Assembly (NCBI GenBank): GCA_947455465.1
Contig: CANGNS010000013.1
Location: 39,363 to 103,362 of the forward strand
DNA: 64,000 nt
Reading direction: 5' to 3'
From: Comamonadaceae bacterium
GTDB taxonomy: Bacteria; Pseudomonadota; Gammaproteobacteria; Burkholderiales; Burkholderiaceae_C
Part shown: positions 35,051-42,416 of the stretch, piece after piece
How positions within the stretch are numbered: position 1 is the stretch's first letter
How the letters are laid out: each line of letters opens with the position of its first letter
Notes under the pieces: model-generated
Told to the model about the DNA's origin: nothing
Databases searched by the model: none
Seen by the model: the letters and a program-made list of their open reading frames with translations, nothing else
Program-made: the position numbers and the translations under genes

Positions 35051-35106
35051 GCCCGCGCTTGCGCTCGTAAGGGCCGGCAAGGTCCGCGTGGGACAATGCA
35101 GCGCTT

Positions 35107-36378
35107 ATGCATCCAAAAGTATTACTAGACGCCTGCGCCGAATTGGTGCGCCTGACGCTGCGCTTCGAACACCCGGCCGACGCCACCGTGTCGCGCTTTT
35201 TCCGCGACCACAAGGGCCTGGGCCCACGCGAGCGCGCCACCATGGCCGAAACCGTCTACACCGTGTTGCGCAAAAAGCTGCTTTTTGACCACCTAGCACC
35301 CTCGGGCAGCGGCCCCAAAGAGCGCCGCCTGGCGATTCTGGGGTTTTATGGCCCCGGCGATTTTTTGCGCAGCGCCCTGAGCGACCAAGAAAAAGCCTGG
35401 CTCGACGCCTGCGAAAAAGTCGACCCCGCCGACCTGATGGAGCGCCACCGCCACAACCTGCCAGAGTGGTTGGTCCAGCCCCTCAAAGACCAATTGGGCG
35501 AGGAGTTTTGGCCGCTGGTCGAGCAGCTCAACCGCGGCGCGGGCCTGGACTTGCGTGTCAATGATTTCAAGGCCAAGCGCGCCGATGTGCAAAAAGCGCT
35601 GGCGCTCTCGGGCATCAAGGCCGTGCCTACGCCGTACTCGCCGTGGGGCCTGCGTATTGCGGGCAAGCCGGCCCTCAACAAGCACGAGGCTTTTATGCGC
35701 GGCGAGTTCGAGGTGCAAGACGAAGGCTCGCAGTTACTCGCTTTGCTGCTCGATGCCAAGCGCGGCGAGATGGTGGTCGATTTTTGCGCCGGCGCGGGCG
35801 GCAAAACCCTGGCCATTGGCGCAGCCATGCGCAGCACCGGGCGCCTGTATGCGTTTGACACCTCGGCGCACCGCTTGGACTCCTTTAAACCGCGCATGGC
35901 GCGCAGCGGTTTGTCCAATGTCCACCCGGCCGCTATTGCCCACGAGCGCGACGAGCGCGTCAAGCGTCTGTCGGGCAAGATTGACCGCGTGCTGGTGGAT
36001 GCGCCGTGCTCGGGCCTGGGCACCTTGCGCCGCAACCCGGACCTCAAATGGCGCCAAAGCCCGCAAAGCGTGCTCGAAATGGTGCAAAAGCAAACCGCCA
36101 TCCTGCAAAGCGCTGCGCGCCTGCTCAAACCGGGCGGGCGCTTGGTCTATGCCACCTGCAGCGTGCTGCCTGCGGAAAACGAAGAGATTGCGCAGGCCTT
36201 TAGCGCGGCGAACCCCGAATTTGTGCCGCTCGAGGCCTGCGAAGTGTTGGCGGGTCTGAAGGTAGAGCAGGCACTAAGCCTGTGCGTGGGGGGGGAGAGC
36301 GGCGGCCGCTACCTGCGCCTTTGGCCTCAGCGCCATGCCACCGACGGGTTTTTCGCGGCGGTTTGGCAGAAAAAATAG
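35107..36378 (+). CDS. RsmB/NOP2/Sun-family RNA (cytosine-5) methyltransferase
   Basis: A 423-residue SAM-dependent methyltransferase. The N-terminal NusB-like RNA-binding region is followed by the catalytic domain: VVDFCAGAGGKTLAIGAA (SAM motif I), DAPCSGLG with C301 (motif IV), and YATCSVLPAENEE with C351 (motif VI), the two cysteines of m5C enzymes. The family includes RsmB and RsmF; this one may modify 16S rRNA or tRNA. GACAAT lies nine bases before the ATG at 35107 and no ribosome-binding site is seen. Confidence 0.9.
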   Translation: MHPKVLLDACAELVRLTLRFEHPADATVSRFFRDHKGLGPRERATMAETVYTVLRKKLLFDHLAPSGSGPKERRLAILGFYGPGDFLRSALSDQEKAWLDACEKVDPADLMERHRHNLPEWLVQPLKDQLGEEFWPLVEQLNRGAGLDLRVNDFKAKRADVQKALALSGIKAVPTPYSPWGLRIAGKPALNKHEAFMRGEFEVQDEGSQLLALLLDAKRGEMVVDFCAGAGGKTLAIGAAMRSTGRLYAFDTSAHRLDSFKPRMARSGLSNVHPAAIAHERDERVKRLSGKIDRVLVDAPCSGLGTLRRNPDLKWRQSPQSVLEMVQKQTAILQSAARLLKPGGRLVYATCSVLPAENEEIAQAFSAANPEFVPLEACEVLAGLKVEQALSLCVGGESGGRYLRLWPQRHATDGFFAAVWQKK

Positions 36379-36430
36379 CTTTATTTGGGATTTTTATAGG
36401 TATTTTCCCGTTGACCGTCTCTTTTGACGT

Positions 36431-36457
36431 TTGAAAACGTCCAGTGCTTTTTACAAT
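36431..36457 (+). promoter_or_regulatory. Candidate promoter for the fatty-acid desaturase
   Basis: TTGAAA (36431-36436) and TACAAT (36452-36457) are 15 bases apart, shorter than ideal, in the AT-rich spacer 36379-36530. An inverted GACGTTTG/AAACGTC element overlaps the -35 (36426-36442). Confidence 0.4.
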
Positions 36458-36530
36458 CGCCCCTAGAGGGAAAGCCGCTCATTTGCCAAGAAGTCGCGAT
36501 GAACTTCATTTCTTGAAAGTTGAATAAACC

Positions 36531-37748
36531 ATGTTTTTTGCTGACTCCCCCCTTTTCAACGCCGTTTTGCAATGGCTGGGCCACGGCATCTGGAGCCTGG
36601 CGTGGTGGCAAGTGCTGCTGTTCACACTGGCGCTCACGCACATCACCATGATCAGCGTGACGGTGTTCCTGCACCGCCACCAGGCGCACCGGGCGCTGGA
36701 CTTGCATCCTGCCGTGGCGCATTTTTTCCGCCTCTGGCTGTGGCTGACCACCGGGCAGGTCACCAAAGAATGGGCCGCCATCCACCGCAAACACCACGCC
36801 AAGTGCGAGCAGCCGGATGACCCGCACAGCCCCCAAATCTATGGCATCCGCAAAGTGCTGTTGGAAGGCGCCGAGTTGTACCGCGCTGAATCGCGCAACA
36901 AAGAAACCATGGCCCGCTTCGGCCACGGCACACCGGACGACTGGATTGAGCGCAACCTCTACACCCGCTTTTCCTGGCAGGGCGTAGGCCTGATGCTGGT
37001 GATCAACCTGACCTTGTTCGGTGCACTGGGCCTGACCGTGTGGGCGGTGCAAATGGCGTGGACGCCCATCATGGCGGCCGGCATCATCAACGGTGCGGCG
37101 CACTACTGGGGCTACCGCAACTTCGAGTCGCCCGATGCCAGCACCAATATTTCGCCCTGGGGCATCATCATCGCCGGCGAAGAGTTGCACAACAACCACC
37201 ATACTTACCCGACCTCGGCCAAACTCTCGGTCAAGCCCTATGAGTTTGACATCGGCTGGATGTACATCAGCATCTTGCAATTTGCCGGACTGGCGCGCGT
37301 CAAAAAGACGCCCCCCAAAGCCGCCTATGGCGATGTACGCCCGGTTGCCGACGAAAAGACGCTGGAGGCGCTCATTGCCAACCGCTATGAAATCATGGCC
37401 GGTTTTGCCCAGCAAATGCGCGCCACGGTGCGCGAGGAGCTCGAGGCCATGAAAGCGCGTAGCGCCGACTCTGCCGTGATCAAAGCCGCCAAGCTCTGGG
37501 CCCACCGTGATGCGGAAAAAGTGCCCCCTGCTGCGGTTGCGCAGCTGGCGCTGGCCCGTGCCGCCTCTCCGGTGCTGGATCAGATGGTGACCATGCGCGA
37601 GGAATTGCGCCAGCTCTGGCTCAACACCGCCGTGTCGCGCGAGCAACTGACCGCAGAACTGGCCGCCTGGTGCCGCCGCGCCGAAGACAGCGGGATTGCC
37701 ACCTTGCGTGAGTTTTCCTTCAAACTGCGCGCGACCCGCATGGCCTAA
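36531..37748 (+). CDS. Membrane fatty-acid desaturase with C-terminal extension
   Basis: A 405-residue di-iron desaturase (DesA/OLE1-like). The three histidine boxes are intact: H48-RHQA-H53, H85-RK-H88-H89 and H220-NN-H223-H224. Two hydrophobic hairpins lie between them. It introduces a double bond into an acyl chain, probably on acyl-CoA or phospholipid. Beyond the desaturase core (about residue 275) is a soluble extension of about 120 residues, rich in Ala, Glu and Arg and probably helical, of unknown function. It ends before a bidirectional terminator shared with rpmG. Confidence 0.92.
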   Translation: MFFADSPLFNAVLQWLGHGIWSLAWWQVLLFTLALTHITMISVTVFLHRHQAHRALDLHPAVAHFFRLWLWLTTGQVTKEWAAIHRKHHAKCEQPDDPHSPQIYGIRKVLLEGAELYRAESRNKETMARFGHGTPDDWIERNLYTRFSWQGVGLMLVINLTLFGALGLTVWAVQMAWTPIMAAGIINGAAHYWGYRNFESPDASTNISPWGIIIAGEELHNNHHTYPTSAKLSVKPYEFDIGWMYISILQFAGLARVKKTPPKAAYGDVRPVADEKTLEALIANRYEIMAGFAQQMRATVREELEAMKARSADSAVIKAAKLWAHRDAEKVPPAAVAQLALARAASPVLDQMVTMREELRQLWLNTAVSREQLTAELAAWCRRAEDSGIATLREFSFKLRATRMA

Positions 37749-37790
37749 AAAACTCCCTGGCACGGCGGGCTGCATGCGGCCTGCTGCGCC

Positions 37791-37824
37791 AAAGAAAAAG
37801 CCCGCAATTGCGGGCTTTTTCTTT
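37791..37824. terminator. Bidirectional rho-independent terminator
   Basis: A perfect palindrome with 17-base arms: AAAGAAAAAGCCCGCAA (37791-37807) and its complement (37808-37824), with A-run and T-run tails. It serves both the desaturase (+) and rpmG (-). Confidence 0.92.
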
Positions 37825-37841
37825 GGAGGGAAACCGAAGCT

Positions 37842-38012
37842 TTATTTGAGCTTCATTTCCTTGTAGTCCACATGCTTGCGTGCTTTGGGATCAAATTTCT
37901 TGATCAGCATTTTCTCGGGCATGGTTTTCTTGTTTTTGCTGGTCGTGTAGAAATGACCGGTGCCGGCTGTCGATTCCAGCTTGATTTTTTCGCGTCCGCC
38001 TTTGGTTGCCAT
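37842..38012 (-). CDS. rpmG: Large ribosomal subunit protein bL33
   Basis: A basic 56-residue protein, [20 protein letters not shown]..., with [17 protein letters not shown] at the end, as in bL33. It has no cysteines, so it is the zinc-independent form. The ATG at 38012 follows rpmB by 11 bases, giving the conserved rpmB-rpmG order. Confidence 0.97.
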   Translation of the reverse strand: MATKGGREKIKLESTAGTGHFYTTSKNKKTMPEKMLIKKFDPKARKHVDYKEMKLK

Positions 38013-38023
38013 GGTCTTGCTCC

Positions 38024-38257
38024 TTATGCCTGACCACGTGCACGCAGGTCTGCGAGCACGGCGTCGATGCCGTTTTTGTCAATCAGGCGCAGGCCGGCGT
38101 TCGAAATACGCAGACGCACCCAGCGGTTTTCAGATTCCACCCAGAAACGGCGGTACTGCAGATTAGGCAGAAAACGGCGCTTGGTTTTGTTGTTGGCGTG
38201 GGAAACATTGTTTCCTACCATGGGGCCTTTGCCCGTGACTTCACATACGCGTGCCAT
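38024..38257 (-). CDS. rpmB: Large ribosomal subunit protein bL28
   Basis: A 77-residue basic protein, [29 protein letters not shown], the bL28 signature. GGAG lies upstream of the ATG. The first gene of rpmBG, with a long 5' leader (about 140 bases) that contains a stem-loop. Confidence 0.97.
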   Translation of the reverse strand: MARVCEVTGKGPMVGNNVSHANNKTKRRFLPNLQYRRFWVESENRWVRLRISNAGLRLIDKNGIDAVLADLRARGQA

Positions 38258-38351
38258 GAGGACACTCCGATACTTTTAAACGGCCCGGCTGTGCCTGACA
38301 AGTCAGCGCAACCAAACCTCACCTCGCCAAAATCCGGGTGGCGGTAACCCG

Positions 38352-38395
38352 TTGCTGCTTGCCAATGTACCCAAAAGGGGTGCGCCAAGCAGCAA
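38352..38395 (-). promoter_or_regulatory. Stem-loop at the 5' end of the rpmBG leader
   Basis: TTGCTGCTTG and CAAGCAGCAA (a perfect 10-base stem: 38386-38395 and 38352-38361) enclose a loop that holds a nested ACCC/GGGT hairpin. The stem begins about one to three bases after the predicted transcription start. It may be a ribosomal-protein leader or a 5' mRNA-stabilising structure. Confidence 0.5.
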
Positions 38396-38403
38396 AGCCC
38401 GCC

Positions 38404-38409
38404 ATTATA
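38404..38409 (-). promoter_or_regulatory. -10 element of the rpmBG promoter
   Basis: TATAAT, a perfect consensus read on the minus strand, about 147 bases from the rpmB ATG. The -35 is poor. Confidence 0.5.
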
Positions 38410-38494
38410 GCCAAGCGGCGCGGGCAGGCCTTTCCCCGTCGCTGCGGCGCAGCAAAACCGCCCGGGCTGCCTCTTCCAGCGGCCCGCGCCTACC

Positions 38495-38500
38495 TACAAT
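38495..38500 (+). promoter_or_regulatory. -10 element for dnaE (possible leaderless start)
   Basis: TACAAT lies seven bases before the dnaE ATG at 38508, in the string TACAATGCCCGCCATG, closely similar to the purN start region. No Shine-Dalgarno is seen. Confidence 0.4.
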
Positions 38501-38507
38501 GCCCGCC

Positions 38508-41500
38508 ATGTTTGTCCATTTGCGCTTGCACACCGAGTTTTCTGTCGTCGACGGCACCACGCGCGTGGACGAGGCGGCTGAACTAGCCTGCGCCGACGGC
38601 CAGGGCGCGCTGGCCATCACGGACCTCAATAACCTGTTTGCCACCGTTAAGTTCTACCGCGCCTGCCGTGGATTGGGCGTCAAGCCCGTGGTGGGGGCGG
38701 AGGTCAGCTTGGAGGGTTTGGGGGCCGACGCAGCGCAAGGTTCGCGCATTGTGCTGCTGGTGCAAAACCACCAGGGCTATCTCAATTTGTCGGAGTTGCT
38801 GGCCAGGGCGCACACCCAAAATGGCGCCAAAGCGCACATCGCCGTGCGCTGGCAGTGGCTTGTTGAACTTCATGAGGGGCTGATTTGCCTCTCGGGCGCC
38901 CAGGCCGGCCCGGTCGGCATGGCGCTGGTGCAGGGCGACCAGGCGCGCGCCCATGAGGCGGCCTTGCAGTTGAGCACCGTGTTTCCCCACCGCTTTTACC
39001 TGGAGGTACAGCGCGCCGGCCGGCCCGAGGACGAAAACCATGTGGGCGCTACCGCTGAGCTGGCTGCGCGCATGCACCTGCCTTTGGTGGCTACGCACCC
39101 GGTGCAGTTTGCGCATGCTGACGATTTCGAGTCGCACGAGGCGCGGGTGTGTATTTCTGACGGCGACTTGCTCAGCAACCCCAAACGGGTGCGTCGCTTT
39201 ACGCGTGAGCAGTATTTCAAATCCGCTGCGCAGATGCAGGCATTGTTTGCGGATCTGCCTTCGGCGCTGGACAACACGGTAGAAATTGCCAAGCGCTGCA
39301 ATGTATCGCTGGTCTTGGGTAAACCGCAGCTGCCCGAGTTCCCCACGCCCTTGGTCGATGGCGTGCAGATGACACCCGAGCAGTATTTCCGCCATGCCTC
39401 GCACCTGGGGCTGCAAGAGCGCATGCTGCACCTGTACCCCGATGGGGCGGCCCGTGCCGCCCAGATGCCGCTGTACCTGGAGCGCTTGGAGTTTGAGCTT
39501 GACACCATCGTGAAGATGGGCTTTCCGGGCTATTTCCTGATCGTGGGCGATTTCATCAACTGGGCCAAAAACAATGGCTGCCCGGTAGGGCCTGGCCGCG
39601 GATCGGGCGCGGGCTCGCTGGTGGCGTATGCGCTCAAAATCACCGACCTTGACCCGATTCAATACAAGCTGCTGTTTGAGCGCTTTTTGAACCCCGAGCG
39701 GGTGTCTATGCCCGACTTTGACATCGACTTTTGCCAAAGCAACCGCGACCGGGTCATTGATTATGTCAAAGACAAATACGGCAAGGAGGCGGTCAGTCAG
39801 ATCGTGACTTTTGGCACCATGGCGGCACGCGCAGCCATTCGCGATGTCGGGCGGGTGCTGGACCTGGGCTACAACTTTTGCGACGGCATCAGCAAGCTCA
39901 TCCCCAACAAACCTGGCACCTCGGTAACTTTGCAGCTGCCCCCGCCTGCCGCCGAGCGCAAAAAAGACGACAAAACCGTCTACGCCAGCGAGGCCGAACC
40001 CTTGCTGGCCCAGCGCGAAGCGCAGGAAGAGGATGTCAAAACCCTGCTCGAGCTGGCCCGAAAGCTCGAAGGCCTGACGCGCAACGTCGGCATGCACGCC
40101 GGCGGCGTGCTCATCGCCCCGGGCAAGCTCACCGATTTTTGCCCGCTCTACCAGCAACCGGGCAGCGACTCGGCGGTCAGCCAGTTTGACAAAGACGATG
40201 TCGAGGCCATCGGCCTGGTGAAGTTCGACTTTTTGGGTCTGGCGACGCTCACGATTTTGGAAATCGCCCGCGAGCTGATCGCCCGGCGCCACCGGGGCCA
40301 GGAAAACTTCAATTACGAGGACCTGCCTCTGGACGATGCCGAGGTCTACCGTCTGTTTTCCGCCGGCAAGACCGAGGCCGTATTCCAGTTTGAAAGCCGT
40401 GGCATGCAAGGCATGCTGCGCGACGCCAAGCCCACGCGCTTAGAAGACCTGATCGCCCTGAACGCACTGTACCGCCCCGGGCCGATGGACCTGATCCCCA
40501 GCTTCGTGGCGCGCAAACACGGGCGCGAAGTGGTGGAGTACCCGCACCCCTTGGTGGCGGACATGCTGTCCGAGACCTACGGCATCATGGTGTACCAAGA
40601 GCAGGTGATGCAGACGGCGCAGATTTTGGGTGGCTATTCGCTGGGCGGGGCTGACATGCTGCGCCGGGCCATGGGCAAGAAAAAAGCCGAAGAGATGGCC
40701 GAGCACCGCGCCATCTTCCGCACCGGTGCTGCCAAGAATAATATTGCCGAAGACAAAGCAGACGAAATCTTCGACCTGATGGAACGCTTTGCCGGCTACG
40801 GGTTTAACAAATCCCATGCGGCGGCGTATTCGCTTCTGGCTTATCACACGGCTTGGATCAAGGTGCATTACACGGCTGAGTTCTTCTGCGCCAATATGAC
40901 GGTGGAGATGGACAACACCGACAAGCTCAAGCTCTTGTTTGAAGATGCCGAGCGCTTTGATATCCACTTTGAGCCGCCCAATATCAACCGGGGCGTGCAC
41001 CGCTTTGAGCCCATCTCCAACCGCGAAATCCGCTACGGATTGGGCGCTATCAAGGGCACCGGGCAGCAGGCCATCGAGGCTATTGTTGCGGCCCGCGAAG
41101 GGCGCGGCCCCACCGGCGAGGCGGGGTCTTTCACCAGCTTGTTTGACTTTTGTCGGCGCGTGGAGCGCACCCGCCTGAACAAGCGCTGCCTGGAAGCCTT
41201 GATCAAGGCCGGCGCTTTTGACACGCTGGAGCTCAACCGCGCCAGCCTGATCGCCTCGGTGGACCGCGCTTTTGACTTTGCCGCCGCCGCCAGCGCCAAT
41301 GTGCACCAGGTCGGTTTGTTTGACATGGGTGGCGAAGACGACCACGGCTCCAGCACCCAAGAGCCGGATTTGGTACCCGCCTTGCCTTGGGGTGTTAAAG
41401 AACGCTTGACCCAGGAAAAAACGGCGCTTGGTTTTTACCTGTCGGGCCATTTGTTTGATGAGGTGGCCCAGGAAGTGCGCCGCTTTGCCAAGCGCCCGAT

Positions 41501-42068
41501 TGACGAATTGCTCGAAACCCGCGAGCCGCAGCTGCTCGTAGGCATCGTCAATGATTTGCGCACCATTAATGGCCAGCGCGGCAAGCTGGCGCTGTTTAAG
41601 CTCGACGATAAATCCGGTGCCATCGACGCGCGCGCCGACGAGGCGCTGACCAACGCGCACAAACACTGGTTCAAAGAAGACGCGTTGGTCATCGCCATGG
41701 GCAAAGCCCAGACCGACCGTTTCTCCGGTGGCATGCAATTTACGATCACCCAGATGTGGGATTTGGAGGCGGCGCGCTGCCGTTTCGGCAAGTATTTGCG
41801 CGTGCACGTCAAAGGCGAAGGACGTGGCCCGGACGTGGCCGCTTTGCTGCGCGATTTCCCCGCCCGCCGCGAAATGAGCGAGCAAGGCGAGTTGGTGCGC
41901 GGATTGCCGGTGCGTATCAGCTTGGAGTGCGCTGCCCAGGGGGCGGACGAGGGCGCAGCCGCCGAGGTTCAGCTCGATGAGCAGCTGCGTTTTTTCCCCA
42001 GCGACGAGGCCCTGGCGCGCTGGCGGGTGCACGCCGACCAAGGGCGTGCGGTCATCGCCTACGACTGA
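38508..42068 (+). CDS. dnaE: DNA polymerase III alpha subunit
   Basis: Replicative polymerase of 1186 residues. The PHP domain starts at once (MFVHLRLHTEFSVVDGTTRVDEA), then the polymerase core with FPGYFLIVGDFINWAK, GPGRGSGAGSLVAYAL and the catalytic PDFDIDF (D403, D405 region). Helix-hairpin-helix and OB-fold regions follow (QLLVGIVNDLRTINGQRGKLALFKL). The length is normal for beta-proteobacteria. I chose the ATG at 38508; 38499 is an in-frame alternative. The gene is divergent from rpmBG. Confidence 0.97.
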   Translation: MFVHLRLHTEFSVVDGTTRVDEAAELACADGQGALAITDLNNLFATVKFYRACRGLGVKPVVGAEVSLEGLGADAAQGSRIVLLVQNHQGYLNLSELLARAHTQNGAKAHIAVRWQWLVELHEGLICLSGAQAGPVGMALVQGDQARAHEAALQLSTVFPHRFYLEVQRAGRPEDENHVGATAELAARMHLPLVATHPVQFAHADDFESHEARVCISDGDLLSNPKRVRRFTREQYFKSAAQMQALFADLPSALDNTVEIAKRCNVSLVLGKPQLPEFPTPLVDGVQMTPEQYFRHASHLGLQERMLHLYPDGAARAAQMPLYLERLEFELDTIVKMGFPGYFLIVGDFINWAKNNGCPVGPGRGSGAGSLVAYALKITDLDPIQYKLLFERFLNPERVSMPDFDIDFCQSNRDRVIDYVKDKYGKEAVSQIVTFGTMAARAAIRDVGRVLDLGYNFCDGISKLIPNKPGTSVTLQLPPPAAERKKDDKTVYASEAEPLLAQREAQEEDVKTLLELARKLEGLTRNVGMHAGGVLIAPGKLTDFCPLYQQPGSDSAVSQFDKDDVEAIGLVKFDFLGLATLTILEIARELIARRHRGQENFNYEDLPLDDAEVYRLFSAGKTEAVFQFESRGMQGMLRDAKPTRLEDLIALNALYRPGPMDLIPSFVARKHGREVVEYPHPLVADMLSETYGIMVYQEQVMQTAQILGGYSLGGADMLRRAMGKKKAEEMAEHRAIFRTGAAKNNIAEDKADEIFDLMERFAGYGFNKSHAAAYSLLAYHTAWIKVHYTAEFFCANMTVEMDNTDKLKLLFEDAERFDIHFEPPNINRGVHRFEPISNREIRYGLGAIKGTGQQAIEAIVAAREGRGPTGEAGSFTSLFDFCRRVERTRLNKRCLEALIKAGAFDTLELNRASLIASVDRAFDFAAAASANVHQVGLFDMGGEDDHGSSTQEPDLVPALPWGVKERLTQEKTALGFYLSGHLFDEVAQEVRRFAKRPIDELLETREPQLLVGIVNDLRTINGQRGKLALFKLDDKSGAIDARADEALTNAHKHWFKEDALVIAMGKAQTDRFSGGMQFTITQMWDLEAARCRFGKYLRVHVKGEGRGPDVAALLRDFPARREMSEQGELVRGLPVRISLECAAQGADEGAAAEVQLDEQLRFFPSDEALARWRVHADQGRAVIAYD

Positions 42069-42092
42069 TGGCCTGCGGCGGGCGGCCTTGCA

Positions 42093-42123
42093 AATCTAAA
42101 TGAGATACAATCTCATTTAGATT
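42093..42123 (+). promoter_or_regulatory. Fur-box-like operator before feoAB
   Basis: A perfect palindrome with 13-base arms, AATCTAAATGAGA (42093-42105) and its complement (42111-42123), around TACAA. The core AATGAGA-N5-TCTCATT matches Fur-site layouts of proteobacteria. TACAAT within it could be a -10. It lies 17 bases before the feoA ATG. Confidence 0.65.
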
Positions 42124-42140
42124 CAGACCCGATCGACGCC

Positions 42141-42407
42141 ATGAACCCAAGCCCTTCATCCCTGCGGCCGCTGGCCGAACTGCCCGCCGGCGCGCATGCC
42201 GTGGTGCAGCGTTTACACGGCGGCGAGGGGGTAGACCAAGCTGCCTTGGTGCGTCGCTTGGGTGAGCTGGGTTTTATTCCCGGCGAGCCAGTACAAATGC
42301 TGCGCCGTGGTCCGGGTGGGCGCGAGCCCCTGGCCGTGCAGATCGGCGACACCCAGTTTGCCTTGCGCCTGTTGGAGGCGCAGTGCATCGAGGTGGCCTT
42401 GGCCTAG
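42141..42407 (+). CDS. feoA: FeoA ferrous iron transport protein
   Basis: An 88-residue SH3-like cytoplasmic protein that assists FeoB. The FeoA signature VRRLGELGFIPGEPVQMLRRGPGGREPLAVQIGDTQFALRL is present. The ATG at 42141 lies just after the Fur-like operator. It precedes feoB by nine bases. Confidence 0.95.
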   Translation: MNPSPSSLRPLAELPAGAHAVVQRLHGGEGVDQAALVRRLGELGFIPGEPVQMLRRGPGGREPLAVQIGDTQFALRLLEAQCIEVALA

Positions 42408-42416
42408 GCGCGCACC

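Noticed and set aside
38583..40409. 608-codon open frame on the minus strand within dnaE
   Set aside because: It is the antisense shadow of dnaE, with low-complexity His/Gln-rich sequence and no recognisable domain.
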